Shown here piece after piece: positions 24,791-38,232 of a stretch of 64,000 nt of DNA. Below the pieces are notes generated by a model that did no database searches, had not been told where the DNA came from, and saw only the letters and a list, made by a program, of their open reading frames with translations. This DNA is from Typhlomys cinereus. Taxonomy: Eukaryota > Chordata > Mammalia > Rodentia > Platacanthomyidae. The first letter of the stretch is position 1. Each line of letters starts with the position of its first letter. A program made the position numbers and the translations under genes. The stretch spans positions 8,895,421 to 8,959,420 of the forward strand of contig JALPQD010000004.1 in NCBI GenBank assembly GCA_023101885.1. Direction: 5' to 3'.

Positions 24791-25015
24791 AAAAAAACAT
24801 GTGTGTCTGTCTGTGGAGTTCCCAAGGGTCCTGGATTATTCTACCTCCTTATTGCTTTGCTCTGGATTTTCCCAGCCTCTGCCTTTCTGAGTCAGAATTG
24901 CAGTCTGCTGCATTATCCACTTGGTGTTGTTAACAGGATATGGGGATCCAAACTCAAGTCTTTCTGTTTGCAAGGCAAAAGCTTTATCTCCCGCCCCCCC
25001 ACCAAATCCAGCTCC
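24743..25015 (-). mobile_element. tRNA-headed SINE, diverged, with (TG)n
   Basis: (TG)n at 24751-24788 is followed by cccaagggtcctggattattct and a decayed head near 25010. 23439-24742 and 25016-25980 show no recognisable gene. Confidence 0.65.
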
Positions 25016-26503
25016 CCATCTACTCCTAATGGTCTTTTATCTCTTATATGACGCTTCCAGTAGTGTGGCTTTCCAGGCTTCCTCATAAGCAGGTGAAAGG
25101 TGAACTAAGAATGTTGTCCCTCTGGGTGCAAAGCTAGAGTCAAATTTGGTTCTAGGTAACTTCACACCACAGCATCATGCTGCACCAGTAAACCAGATGA
25201 AACAGAGTATGCATGGTATACTTCAATGGCTGCCCCGAGGCAAAGATTTTTCTTATTCCATGTAGCTAATTTCTCATTGGCAAAGAGCAGTGTTAAGATC
25301 AATCATAATATTTCCTTTGGTTCTTATTTGTTGGATGAAAAACTTATGCACACAGATTCTTTAACTATGTAAATTAACACGTAGGACTTGGAATCATATT
25401 TTGTCTATTTGAACAACATATCCAAAAAGAGTTCCTGTTAAATAATTTGTTCACTATGCATGTTGGTTAATCTCTTCACTGCATAAAATGGATGGCATTG
25501 TAAGATATCAGAAGCTTTGGATTGTTGTCAGTGAAGACTTCGTTTGTATTAGGATGTATCTTCTGGTATTTTGGTTTGACAGGTTTGGCTCAGAAAACAT
25601 CCTGCTCTACTGAAGGAAAAGGCTAAAAGAATGCTTCATTCCCTCATGACTGCTTTAGGATGCTTCAAATACTGCTGCTTCCACAAGTATTCTTGGAGGT
25701 TGCTGGAAAATTGGGTCCTAGGAAGCTTAGAATCTATGCAGAAGCAAAGAGCTCATTGTCTTAAATATGTATTTCTGCTTGACTGCTACTTGAAGCTGTA
25801 GTGGACCCCTTTACATGTTTTGCATCATGTATTTAGTGGTGGTCCCTTGCTCTCCTGTGGATGTGCCTGACTCTCCATATTGTTCTTTAACATATGTCTC
25901 TAGGGGCAAAGCCCCCAGTTCCTCTCTCACACATATCAGAGGCTATAGTTTCATGAAACTCTCATCCATAAAATTACCCCAAAATAAGCTTTATTGCAAG
26001 AAAAGTGTCAGAGTTGATACACAGACCCACAAAAACAAACAAAACCAAAATCCTAAGCTTTTCCTCACAAACACTTGATTACAAATTTACAGTTTCTCTT
26101 TTTTCCTTTTAGTTATTAAAAACAAACAAACAAACAAAACAAAAGCCCCAAACAGTGGCTGTAACTGGTTACTTATCTTTGGTCAACACAGGTGTGAGAG
26201 GAACAATTGGCAGTCTGTGTGTGCTTGGGCCATTTTGTATATGAGGTTTGGTCATGGTTTGGGGGCAGGTTCTTGGGTAGAGAGAAGAGCATGGAGATGT
26301 CTTCTCCTTAGCACCTTTTGGTATACTATCCTCTTGAAAGACTAATGCAAACTAAACACATCAATTCATTTTACAAACATATTTCATACACAATAAGCTA
26401 TAGTAAAATGAGGCATATGATATATAACTACAGTATTACTGGAAATCCTAAAAAAATGGGTTAAAAAACCCACCATTATATATTCCTTGGCTGCATGGCA
26501 TGA

Positions 26504-27520
26504 TTTATTTGCACATATGGCAATCCTGAAATAGCTTGAACATAATAAATGCACCGTTAATCTACGACAGCACCAAACACTACGGGACGCCAGGTGTTCC
26601 TACTCAAGGGAACGCCGGTTCTTCAGCTGCCTAGAGGACCACAAGTGCGCAGCGCGCCCTGGGTAGGAATGAGGTGTTGCAGGTAGCACATGTGGTTCCT
26701 TGAGGTTAAGAGAAGGAAATACAGTACAGTCTGGCTTGCTACACTAATGGTCTCACAAGCAGTCAAGGTATTTTGCTACAGTGGTTGTGATTTATCTTCA
26801 CTGGCCTAGTGTGTCTGGTGATGTTGAAATATTGTCACGGGAGCTTCTCTGACATTGATCTTGATAATGGATGGAACAACATTCGTGTCTCTTAATCATC
26901 GATTACGCTGCTCACTCAGCTCTCCAAGGCTTTCTTTAAAAGAGTCAGGTGCGTACCAGTTGGAGGACTGGCAGAAAACCAAAGGAAACATCTCTTGAAA
27001 TCTACTGAATTTTTTTAAAGCACCTCTAAAAGAAATAGCTCAAATTTATAAATCTAAAGAAAAACAAGTGAGTTTCCCTTTTCGTTTACATAGTTTGTTC
27101 ATTTCTCCATATATTACTGCATTAAAAATAAATAAACATCTATATTTTTTTAATTAGCAACTATAGCAAAATACCCAAAGTGTTACAGACTGCTAACAGG
27201 AAAAAAAAAAGAGCTCACATTATTTTTGTGCATTTAGTGCCATATGCTGATCTCTTGAACATTTACTTTTTTTAACATACTTTAAAATGAAGTTATATAA
27301 AAATACAGTAACTACGGTTGCCTTCATACTCAAATCTTTGGCCATACCAGAGTCTGAGTGATCCCTCCCTATGAGAGTCAACATTCCAAAGTCTGAGATA
27401 GGGAGGAAGAAACAGAAAGTCTTTTTTTTCCCCCTCTTGAAATTAGTCATTGATACTCTGTAAAGGTTTCCAAAGATTGGGTACATTGGGATTTGAGCCT
27501 GGACTCAAGTCTGCAAAGGG
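26504..27520 (-). other. Fbn2: Fbn2 3' UTR (approximate)
   Basis: AT-rich sequence directly after the Fbn2 stop with no recognisable repeat. Candidate AATAAA signals on the minus strand are at 26504-26509 and 25990-25995. The second would give a UTR of about 1.5 kb. The true 3' end cannot be chosen from sequence alone. A patch at about 26555-26660 contains about nine CpGs, unlike the rest. Confidence 0.5.
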
Positions 27521-27895
27521 TTAATAGAGCTGAATCTGCAGCTTCATTCTGAGAGCCTCACCCAGCTCCCCTAGGAGGTAGTCATCCTCATTGTGATCCT
27601 CCAGTTTTCTAAGCTCCTTCTTCCCATACAGAGAGATGCTCCTTATTTCCAGTGTGTACGTGCCGGGCAGGAGCTTCTTCTTGGCTGTGTGCAGGTAGCT
27701 GAGCCCGTTCCTTTGATGGATGCGGAAGATGCCCTCATCATTCCCTTGGGAGATGATGTAGCGGATGTGGTTGTTGAGAGGTTCGATGGCAGGCATGAGT
27801 TCCAGGATGTGCTCCTTGGAGCCAAGGCCAGAGAGATTGAACTTCATGCTGACTGGTCTATCCATGGCGACACTCTCTAGGCTGGTCTGCTCCAC
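27521..27895 (-). CDS. Fbn2: Fbn2 last coding exon, C-terminal propeptide (placensin region)
   Basis: This exon contributes 124 codons and the TAA stop. It begins VEQTSLESV after the acceptor tctcttttcccag and ends [10 protein letters not shown]. One N-glycosylation sequon is visible (NLSG, residues 20-23 of the exon). The fold segments [33 protein letters not shown] and GTYTLEI match the fibrillin-2 propeptide. After furin cleavage this piece controls fibrillin assembly; the fibrillin-2 version has been described as the hormone placensin. No frameshift or premature stop is present. Confidence 0.97.
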   Translation of the reverse strand: MEQTSLESVAMDRPVSMKFNLSGLGSKEHILELMPAIEPLNNHIRYIISQGNDEGIFRIHQRNGLSYLHTAKKKLLPGTYTLEIRSISLYGKKELRKLEDHNEDDYLLGELGEALRMKLQIQLY

Positions 27896-28649
27896 CTGGG
27901 AAAAGAGAAATTGATTTGAGACCAGTTTCGGCTGGGCACACAGAGCACCCAAAAGCTGTCTGTAGCCACTGGGACTAAAGAAACAATAACAGATAAAATG
28001 ACAGGTAGAGACTTCCTGTGCTCCTTTTCTGTCCTTGCAGGGGCTGTGAAAGAGACTACTGCAAATTTCTGATAGCCTGGAGAAAAGGTTCATTCCTCAG
28101 AAGTTTCCTGTAAATCTCTACAACTTCTCATTCAACCTGAGCAAGCTCATAGAAATTGTAGGTCCAAGTCTACAAAGAATGTTCACATTTCAAGGTTTTT
28201 GATGAGTTTATAGGATAGCATATTTATTAATTAAAAAAGCCATTTAAGAAATAAGTGCAACTTTGTCATTTTGGAAATAAAATGAAAAACGATTCCGTTA
28301 TCCATGCTCAAGGGCAAGCCTAAGTTCTGATTTGTGGTGAGTTCTAATGGTAAGTGATTTTCCCAGGAGTTGCTATGTAGACAGAGGCTAAGCTCTAGAG
28401 TTCTTGTAGCTCCAGTTGGAGCAGGCTTTGGAAGAAGCCAGTGGGGAAGGGTCAGATCATCCAGCCTGACTCTGTCAGAGAGGAAAGAATGCAGGCTCCC
28501 AGATCATTATTCTTTGACCTAAGTACTTGTTTAAATAAGGATGTGAAGAAGGTGACCCAGAAGTCTCCAATAAAGGAAAGTTTCTGACACCCGGAAACTG
28601 AATGAAGCAAACTGTCAGTCCGCACAGTTGATAAATTGGTGCTTTTATT

Positions 28650-28976
28650 TTTTTGGTGGGGTGGTTTCTCAGTATAATATATATTATATTTATATATTTG
28701 TATATTATATGTGGGTTTAGATGTAGGTGTATGTAAAAGTGGGCACTTGAATGTGTTTGCCTGTGGAGGCCCAAGGGTGACATTGGGAATCATTCTGAAT
28801 TGTTCTATGTCTTTACTGACTTGCTGTGGGACTTCTCTCGCTCCACATTCCCAGGGCCAGAATTATAAGCTGTTGCTACCATTTACACTGAACATTTTTC
28901 ACATGGGATCTTGGGATCTGAACGCAGATCATTCTAAGGCAAAGGCTTTAGCCCTGAGACACCTTTCCAGCCCCTA
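28650..28976 (-). mobile_element. tRNA-headed SINE in last Fbn2 intron
   Basis: Words tgcctgtggaggcccaagggtgaca and gagacacctttccagcccc. The AT tail is expanded into TATAT/ATATT (28672-28710). Same strand as Fbn2. Confidence 0.75.
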
Positions 28977-29379
28977 TCAGTAATACTAATGGGAAACTGT
29001 GATGACTCTGGTAGCAACTTCACAATGTTTTTGCTTTTCTGGACATCACAAATGCCTCTATATGTGAGTTATGAACTGTTCCTATGGACTAAATGTGCAA
29101 TATGAGCATTGCTATAGGCACCTTATGGATTTATTCAATTAACCCTCTCTCCAACTATCAGAGGTTAACATTTTTTTTTCTTTTTCTCATTTCATAGATG
29201 AAGAAATAGAAGTAGTGAGGGTAAGGGAGCGGGCCTTAATGGGACACAGGCAATCAGTGGGGAAGCCAAGAAATAGATGACAAGCCAGGCTGTCTATGGT
29301 CCAACCTGGTAACTACAGTACTAAAATGCCAGTGAGGGAGGAGAAAAAGTAGGGACAGGAAAATTCAAAATGTTCAGTC

Positions 29380-31760
29380 CTTTATGACAGGCAAGTTAAT
29401 TGAAGACAAATTTTTATGATGGTTAAGACTTATAAACAAGTTACAGAACACATCCACCAGCCTGAGCCATGGAGAACACATGCAGGATGCAGTAAGGTGT
29501 GTATGGTTCATGGTGTCCAGAACCCCCCCCCACCACAATAAACACAGGAACAGACTGGACACCACAGGAACCACCAAATGGTTTTGGCAGTCCAATTTCA
29601 GTCAGTAGAATGCAAGAACCACACTGCTCAACAGGGGACAAGTTATATCACACAATCATAAGATCCCATTCAAATCCAAAGAAGCTTTCCCAATAGCATT
29701 CAAAGTCAGACAACCTCATCTAACTCAGGAGGGCCAAAAACAAATATCAAAGAAAGCAGTCAAAGATTTAACACAAGATGCCTAAATCACAATGTAAAAC
29801 CACAAAATAATTAAATACCAGGAAAACATGCTTCCTATAATAAACACCAACCCCTTTATGATAGATTCCAATCAGAATAACCTTCCAGATATCAGCCAGG
29901 AAAGTAACACTCAAGATAATGTCTTCCAAAGAAGTATTATTGATATGACCACCAAATTGCAAGAAGAACTGCAGAAGGAATGTAAAAGAATGTGAAGAAT
30001 TCAGAGAGGAAATGAATAAGCGAATAATCTATACAATAAGGAAGATAATAAAAAATTATCTGAGAAGAAAAAGGAAATAGAGGAAATAAGAAAAAGCTTA
30101 GAAAAAACGTGAAGCTAAAATTCAACTGAAAATCAAAGCTAAGCTAACTGACATTAAAAACTCAGCAAAGAGAATCACACACAGAATGGATGAGGGAGAA
30201 GACAGAATATCATATGTGGAAGGGAGGTTGACAGAACAGGATAATTCAACTAAAGGAGTTGAAAAAAATGAATGGAATATTCAAGAACTATGGACAAAAT
30301 GAAGAAGCCAAACCTGTGCATTTATAAAATCCCAGAACTAGAAACCCAAGAAAACACTCCAGCTCATATCTTTCAGAAAATTAAAAATGAGAACTTCCCA
30401 CACCTAAAGAAAGAGAGCCCAATCCATGTATAAGATGCATATTGCACACCATCCATCTATGGCCAAAATAGGAGCACAACAAGGCTAATAATAATCACGA
30501 CATCTGAGATCTACAATGGGGAAAAAGAAAGTCAAATTAAAAGGCAAGTCTATTAGAAAATCAGTTGACTTTTCACTGTAAGTGGCAACAGCCAGAAGAG
30601 CTTGAAGAGACATTCTTCAAGTCATGAAAGATCACAAATGCCAACCAACTCAGGCCAACTGTTCCAGCCAAGCTATTAGTCATGCTTGAAGGTGAAAGAA
30701 AAATATTCCCCAACAAAAATAAACCAAAATCCTTCTTGTCTACCAAAATAAGCATGCACAAGATACTAAGGAAAAAATACTCATGACTGAAAAAAATTAT
30801 CAATACCTCAAGATGATAGAAGGGGAAAAATAATGCCAATACAATTAACAGCTAGAAAATACCAATAAACTCAAAAACTGGAATCAACAAAAACTTCTCA
30901 ATTATAACTTTAAACACCAATGGAACCAACTCCTCTATCAAGGGACACAAGTTAAAGCATGGATTAAAATTTGCTGCCTCCAAGAGACACACCTCATCCT
31001 GAAAGATAGGTACTATCTTGGAGTCAAAGGATGGTCAAAAATATTCCAATCAAATGCAACTAGGAAACAAGCAGGAGTACCCATGTTAATATCTGACAAA
31101 ATAAACTTCAAATCAAAACAAATCAAAAGAGACACAGGATACTACATACTCATCAAAGAATCAACAAATGCATCAAGAATTCTCAATTCTAAACATATAA
31201 GCTCCAAACATAGACTTACTCACATTCATTAAGCAAACACTACAGTGCAATAAATAATGAATCAACCAACTCATGATGATGATAAGGGGTTTAAACACTC
31301 CATTCTCATCAATAGACAGGGCATCAGGCCAAACACAGAACAGAGGCACATTGGAATTAAACCAAACCATAAGGACATCAACTTATCATTCTATCCTAAC
31401 ACCAACATTCTTTTCATCAGTCCATGAAACTTTCTCCAAAATAGACCAACCATATACAAGTCTCCACAAATACAAGAAAATCGAATTCACATCTTGTACT
31501 TTATCTGACCACCATGGAATAAAGATTTACATTAATAACAAGGGAAACAACAGAAAGTACACAAACTCTCATAAGCTTAGTATAGCAACATGCTATTAAA
31601 TGAGGAATGGGTCTGGACACAAGTAAAAAAGGAAATTAAAAAATCCCTAGAATTCAATGATAATAAAAACATATCATATCAAAACCTTTGGAATACAATG
31701 AAGAAGGTTCTAAGAGGAAAGTTTATAGCACTCAATGTGTATATCAAAAAATGAAAATAC
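29380..31760 (+). mobile_element. L1 5' half (ORF1 and start of ORF2), decayed
   Basis: ORF1-like words run from about 29790 to 30850. The ORF2 endonuclease start follows from about 30890 (tctcaattataactttaaacaccaatgg, then ccaagagacacacctca) to 31755. Many frameshifts. It is antisense to Fbn2. It stops abruptly at the GC-rich block at 31761. Confidence 0.8.
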
Positions 31761-31975
31761 TTTCTGCTCTGGACTCCTGGACGACTCCCTGCTCCTTAGG
31801 TAAGGCCCCTAAACCACTTCCCAGGCCCCAGAGCATTTAGTCTCCCCACAAGCCAATGAGCCTTTCTGCTCCCGGGGAAGGCCCCTAGGCCACGCCCCAA
31901 GCCTTAGGTCATCTGTGCACCCCTGGGACTTTCTGCTTCAATCCTGGAGGACTCCCTGCTCTTCAGAATTCAACA
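31761..31975 (+). promoter_or_regulatory. L1 5' UTR monomer-like tandem units
   Basis: Three partial units each start TTTCTGCT (31761, 31863, 31930). The first and third share ctcctggacgactccctgctcct-like text and the first two share ggcccctaaaccac / ggcccctaggccac. GC-richer than both flanks, and directly upstream of an L1 5' region. Rodent L1 promoters are built of such monomers. Activity is unknown. Confidence 0.55.
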
Positions 31976-33515
31976 GAGTCTAGAGGAAATCCAAGGAATG
32001 GGCTAGAAGACCAACACCATACATCTGAGGACTTCTAAAATCACCTCATCATATGGGAGAGAATCTTCACATCCAACTCTAAATTCACCACCCTGTTACT
32101 CTCAATTGTTAGTCATTGCAGTTTAACATTGCCATATAGCCCACCCAAAACCCATACAACTTCAGAGACTATACCATTCACACCCACATATCACCAAGGA
32201 AGTAAACCTAAAAAGTGCACTACCATACTAATTTTCAATCCCTGTCTATTAAACCATCTTAACTGATGTACTAACAGGCCAATAGCCTCGTTTAAGAAAA
32301 ACACCAATACCAGACAGGCATATCCAACTCCAATGCAAATACTAGTAATAACTCCTCAAATGTAGTGTACTGTCTAATTCAGTTCAGCCAAAAATACACA
32401 AAAACAAAAAGAAAGACATAAAAGATAAAGCAAAAATACCCAGGTCACAGCACAAATCCATGAGAAACAAAAACCAAGATAACAAATCTCCTACAAAAAG
32501 AACCAGATCCGTAATGATGGAATCTAACCAGAACAAACTCACAGAAAATACCAAGAAAGTCATACCCAAGATAATGATTTTCAAAGCCTGATCTTTACTA
32601 AAATCAAAATGATGAAAGAGGAAATTCAGGATGATTTAAATAACTCCCATCAATTAGTTTGAACAGGAACACAACTGGCACTTGGAGGAGATGAAAAAGG
32701 CAGTTGAAGAAACAAAAATAGCATAGAGCAGTTAAAATAATTTCAAGCACAGATTAAACTTGAACTAAAAGACAAACTATCTTTAACCCAGAGATCAACA
32801 GAGAGTCTTATCAGAACTAACCAAGCAGAAAATAGAATATCAGATCTCGAAGACAAAGTAGAAGAAACCAGTTCAATCAAAGAGGTTGTTAAAGCCAAAA
32901 AAGATACTTGAGAGGAATATTAAAGAGTTATGGGACATCTTGAAGAAGAAGCCTAACATGCGCATTCATGGAATACCAGAACAAGAATTCCAAAATACCA
33001 CACCCAAGGAAATTTTTCAAATTATGATAAAGGAAAACTTTCCACATCTAAAGAAAGAGAGGTCCATCCAAATACAAGAGGCATACTGCACCCCAAACAG
33101 ATATGACCAAAATAGAAACTCACCATGACAAATAATAGTTAAAACACTATACTTCAAGACAAAGAGAATGTGCTGAGAGCTTCAAGAGAAAAAAAAAGTC
33201 ACTTTTAAAGGTAAACCTATTAAAATAACAGATGATTTTTCAATAGAAACAGTAAAAGCCAGAAGAGCTTGGAAAGACATCAAGTATTGAATGAGCATAG
33301 ATGTCAACCCAGGCTAATATACCCATCAATCATGATCGAGAGTGAAAGAAAAAATTTCCGCCATGAAGACAAGTTGAAGACTTCTATGACCACTAAACCA
33401 GGCCTTCAAAAAATGCTTAGAAAGATACTCGAACTTGAAGAAAAGAATAAGCATATCCAGGAGGACAGAAGGGAAGTATAATACCACCACAACCTACAAG
33501 CTAAATAATACTCTA
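31976..33515 (+). mobile_element. L1 5' UTR and ORF1, decayed
   Basis: Leader sequence runs to about 32370, then an ORF1-like A-rich frame with many breaks. A readable piece at 32886-33128 contains NMRIHGIPEQEFQNTTPKEI, typical of the ORF1 RNA-binding domain. A second ORF1 C-terminal piece is at 33269-33481. The element ends at 33515. Confidence 0.8.
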
Positions 33516-33639
33516 TCTGCTGCTCTACATACTATGTCTCAGGTCAAATTATAGGCTGCGCTTCCCTCCTGTTTACAATCCTTTGTGATTACAGTGGGCA
33601 TTATAGAAATTTACCTTTGAATATGTCATTAAGTATGGC

Positions 33640-34510
33640 AATTTCTAAAAAAGTTAAAGATTGAAATGTCATATGACCCTGTTATACGACTACCGGGAAT
33701 AATCCCCCATAATGCAGAAATTCACTACAGTGACACGAGCACAACTATGTTCATTGCAGCACTATTTACAATAGCAAAGTGATGGAATCAGTACAAATGC
33801 CCAACAGTTGGCGAATGGATAATGAAAAAGTGGTACATTTATACAATGGAATACTACTCAGCCATCAAAAAAAGATGAATTAATGAAATTTTCTGGGAAA
33901 TGGATGGAATTAGAAAATATTATATTGAGTGAAGTATCCCAGACACAGAAAGTTAGACACCATAACATATGTACTCTTTAATATCTGGCAAGTATTTCTT
34001 TAATAGGATCCCAAATGCACAGGATCTAAGTCCAACACTAAACATGTGGGACTATGTAAGATTAAAAAACTTTTGTTTAGCAAAGGAAACTGTTAATTGA
34101 ACAAAAAGACAACCTACAGAATGGGAGGGTATCTTCACTAAGCACACATCTGACAGAGGATTCATATCCAGAGCATACAAAGAAATAAAAAATTAAATAC
34201 CAAGAAAATAAACAACCCCTTTAAAAATGGGTTATAGAACTGAAAAGAAACTGCTCACTAGACAAAATCCAAATGTCTAGTAAACATCTTAAAAAATGTT
34301 CCACCTCCCTGGCCATTAGGGAAATCCAAATTAAAACCACTCTGAGATATAATCTCACTTCAGTGAGATTTAGTGAAAATCTTCAGCCACGATTCAAAAC
34401 ACAAACAACAAATACTGGCATGGATGATGGGGAAAAGGAAACCCTCATGCATTGCTGGTGGAAATGTAAATGATCATTTTGGAGGTTCCTAAGTTAAAAA
34501 ACTGAAATAC
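33640..34510 (+). mobile_element. L1 ORF2 C-terminal fragments in permuted order
   Basis: 33640-34010 holds the very end of ORF2 (atacaatggaatactactcagcc). 34010-34510 holds the part that normally precedes it (gacaacctacagaatgggag to ctcatgcattgctggtggaaatg). So two copies or a rearrangement are joined at about 34010. Confidence 0.75.
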
Positions 34511-34739
34511 AGGGTGGCTCAGTCCTCAGGTGAGGAGGCTTCCCTCAGCCTGTCTTTCTGGTTATAAACTGCCAGCTTTTGCTTTGCCCCGCCTGCATGT
34601 ATACCAGCAACCTCTCCTCCCCCTGATAACCACAGAAGAAGTCCAGGTAGAATATCCCATATAACACTATACTACAAGAATAGAGAAAAAGGCTTCTGGA
34701 AGACAGCATAACAATCCTTTCAGAAAACTCATCAGAGAA

Positions 34740-37435
34740 ACATCATTAGAACAGAGAACCCAGATATAAGTTCCCCTTCACCACAGACACTTGATTTTTG
34801 ACTTGATTTTTGCTGGGAAAAGGCAGCATCTTTATCAAGTGATGTTGGAAAATTGGACATGTACATGTAGAAGGATGAAAACTGACTGCTGCCTCTCTCC
34901 TTACACAAAAATCAACTTGGATCAGAGACCTCAATGTTAAACCTGAAACCCTGAAAATGTTAGAAGAAAAAGTAGGGAATACACTTGAATTGATAGGTCT
35001 GGGTATAGATTTTCTAAACAGAACCCCAAATGCCCAGGGACTAAGACCAATGATTAAAAAGTGGGACTTTTAAAATTAAATTAAAAGCTTCTGTTCTACA
35101 AAGGAAACTGTTAATTGTGTGAAAAGACAACCCACAGAATGGGGGAAAATATTTGCTAGCTATGAGTCTGACAAAGGATTAATCACCAGAGTATACAAAG
35201 ACCTCAAAAACCCCCTGCACACGAAGAAAGCAAACATCCCAATTAAGAAAATGGGCCCCGGAACTAAACAGGGATTTCACACAAAAAGAAATTGCAGTGT
35301 CGAACAATATCTTAAAAGATGCTCAGGATCCCTAGTTATCAGAGAAACGCAAATCAAAACTACCCTGTGATACCATCTTACCCCAGTCAGATGGCTAAGA
35401 TCAAGAGCACAATAACCGAGAATGTTGGTGACGATGTAGAGAAAAGAGGACACTTAATCATTGCTGGTAGGTAGTTTATAGCCTCTTTGAACATCAGTGT
35501 GAAGGTTCTCTTCAGAAGGTTAAAAATGGAACTGCCATATGATCCAGCTATACCACTCCTTGGAATATTCCCAAAATACTCCACATCTTAATACAAAGAT
35601 ACTTGTTCATCTATGTTCATTGCAGTTCTATTTACAGTAGCGAGAAAATAAAATCAGTCAACATTTCCACCAACAACAGGAATTGGTGATGAAAATGTGG
35701 TAGGTAGACACAATGGAATACTATTCAGCCATCAGGAAGGAAGAGATTATGGAATCTGCTAGTAAATGGATGGAATTGGAAAATATAATATTGAGTGAGA
35801 TAGATACAGAAATACAAGTGTTACATGTTCTCTCTTACATATATGAATGTTAGTATTGATCTCCTGACTTAAGTGTTTGGCTTAGAATTATTGTAAGCAT
35901 CAGAAAATTAGACAGGGATCAACAAATGGGAAGGTGGGAAGGGATGGTTAGGATGAAATTTTTGGAGGGAGAGTTATAGGATACCATGGCAAGTAGTATG
36001 AGGGAGGGAATAATGGAACAAAATACATAGGGGACATGAAGGGATAGGATATAGGAAGAGCAGAGAGACTTCAAGAAAAAATCCTAAAATTAGAAGATGG
36101 AACCCAATAAGAACTTTCTATGGTATTAATATGTCCAAAACATTTCTTTTTTTTAAAGGAGTAAGAATGGACAGTTCCTAAGCAGAAGAACACAGAGAGA
36201 GGAAAATGGCAAAACAAAACAAAAAAATGCCCTGAGCTGGTCCACTTAGGACCTAGTGATAGATAAAATTATACTACAAGTAACAGTAGTGTGACACTTC
36301 CTACCAAGTTTTTGGTCAGAAGTCTCAAAGGCCCCCCAAACACTACAGACTTTTGCCATTGCTCTTGGTTATCCTCTGAAAAACTGACAGTAAGACCTTT
36401 TTACTGAAGATGCAACACATATGGATCATACCAACTGGAACAGGTTTGAGAACTTTCTCCTTGTTGGATAGCTTACACGGTATCAAGGAATACAGTAGAA
36501 GCTACTGTGTGAGGAAAATAATCAAAGGTCTCATTAACATGTGAGATCTGTAAGTTACAATAAAAGTTACCATGGCAACAGGTGACCACCAGCGTAATAG
36601 TGGCATGAGTATCAAAGAGATAACCAAAAGCCTTCCAATTGGACTTAAGACTCACTTGTCAGAATGGAACATATTCCTGATACTGTTAACTAGAACAAGA
36701 ACCTATAAAAAGGAAGGAAACAGATCCTACAGGTAGGAAGACATTATACCAAACTGCTCTGTAAGTACCTGTTACTATAACCATATATTGGATGAACACT
36801 CTATTCGACTTAAAAAAGGAGAGGATCTCAACACCCAGACAGGAAAAGCCTAGTGCAGTGGAACGGCAGTGAAATAGACAACAACAGCCATGCAGAATGC
36901 ACAGTACTGGTAATGCTCACCTGGAATCAGGCCAACCAAATTTCTCCTCATCCTAAGGCTAAGGTAACCTTGCAGAATAGGGGGCAGTAATATTGTATGA
37001 GCCTAAAGATGGGGTGTCCACCAGTGGACAAGGCATTCTACTCAGGGCAATTCACTGCAGTGAAACTTGTCTTTCTCAGATCTGCATAATGGCTAACATA
37101 TCAACATGTCCTCATAGACTAGCGAGTGTCTCAGGAGAAATAATCAAATGTAGTGGGAACTTTAGGGGCTAGAGGTAGACAGTGGAGGTGAGTGCCCCTA
37201 TCAGTGGGTTTACCCAAGGCAGGGCCACTTGTTTTTCCACAAAGGCCTGATGAATCCCTACCAGAGCAGAGGATCCAGAGGGAACCCTGGGACCCACAGA
37301 AGCAAACAGAAAGTAGGGTGGGAGGGAATGTGATGGATTGATGAAGGGAGGAGATGGAGGCGGGAAGATTAGAGCAGGGATAATTACTCAATATCTTTTA
37401 AAACCAGGAAAAAATAAAATAATAATAAAAAAAGA
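34740..37435 (+). mobile_element. L1 ORF2 3' end and long 3' UTR
   Basis: ORF2 text runs from about 34745 to 35850 with frameshifts. The 3' UTR continues to the A-rich tail at about 37410-37435, including the same block as 340-925. Whether it is one copy or two joined at about 36140 is unclear. Confidence 0.75.
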
Positions 37436-38232
37436 AATACCACATGGCCCAGTTATACCACTCCTGCGAACATTGCATCCTGCATCAGAGACACATGTAC
37501 AACATGTTCATAACAATTCTTTTCTCAAAAGCAAAGGCATGGAACCAACCTAGAGGTCCAACAGTTGACAAATGGTTAATGGAAATGTGGTACATATATG
37601 GAATAGTATTCAGCTATCAGGAAAAGTGAACTAATGAAATTTTTTCAGTAAATGGAAGGAGCTGGAAGAAATTACACTGAGCGAAGTATCCCAGATGCAG
37701 AAAGACAGACGCTGCATGTTCTCCCTTATAAGCAGATCCTAACATTAAATCTTCAGTTTGATATAATGAAACAGAAATTATTATAATGCCCACAAGTATA
37801 AACGAAATTAATCCCAGGGGTGGTGGTGGAAAGAAGATCTCAAAAGAGCAGAGACCAAAAGTCGTGGGCAAACAGATAAATAAGACATTTATAAAAGTCT
37901 TAAAGGAGTAGGAAAACAGTACATCAAGGTGTTCTGCAGGTAGCTGTTATTATACCCATGGAATGGGAACTCATAGTGGAAATCTTTTGGTTTAAAACTG
38001 AAGAGAAGTAATGATATACTTTGGAGTCCTGACCCCCCAGAGAAGTAGACAAGCTAGAGTAAACCCTGGGATCCATAGAAGCATACAGGTGGAAAGGTGA
38101 GTAGGAGCGGAAGGGAATGGTGAAGGGAAGGGAGGGGAGGGGACAGAAGAGAGAGGGAGGGAAGCTTGGATGAATACTCAATATCTTTGTAAAAGTATAA
38201 TAATAATAACAACAACAACAACAATAATAAAG
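37436..38232 (+). mobile_element. L1 3' fragment with (ATA/ACA)n tail
   Basis: Starts in late ORF2 (atggcccagttataccactcctgcg), then a shortened 3' UTR with ggaaggg-rich purines. Ends in ataataataacaacaacaacaacaataataa at 38199-38231. Confidence 0.75.

Noticed and set aside
27593..27880. 95-codon plus-strand frame
   Set aside because: Shadow of the last Fbn2 exon on the other strand.
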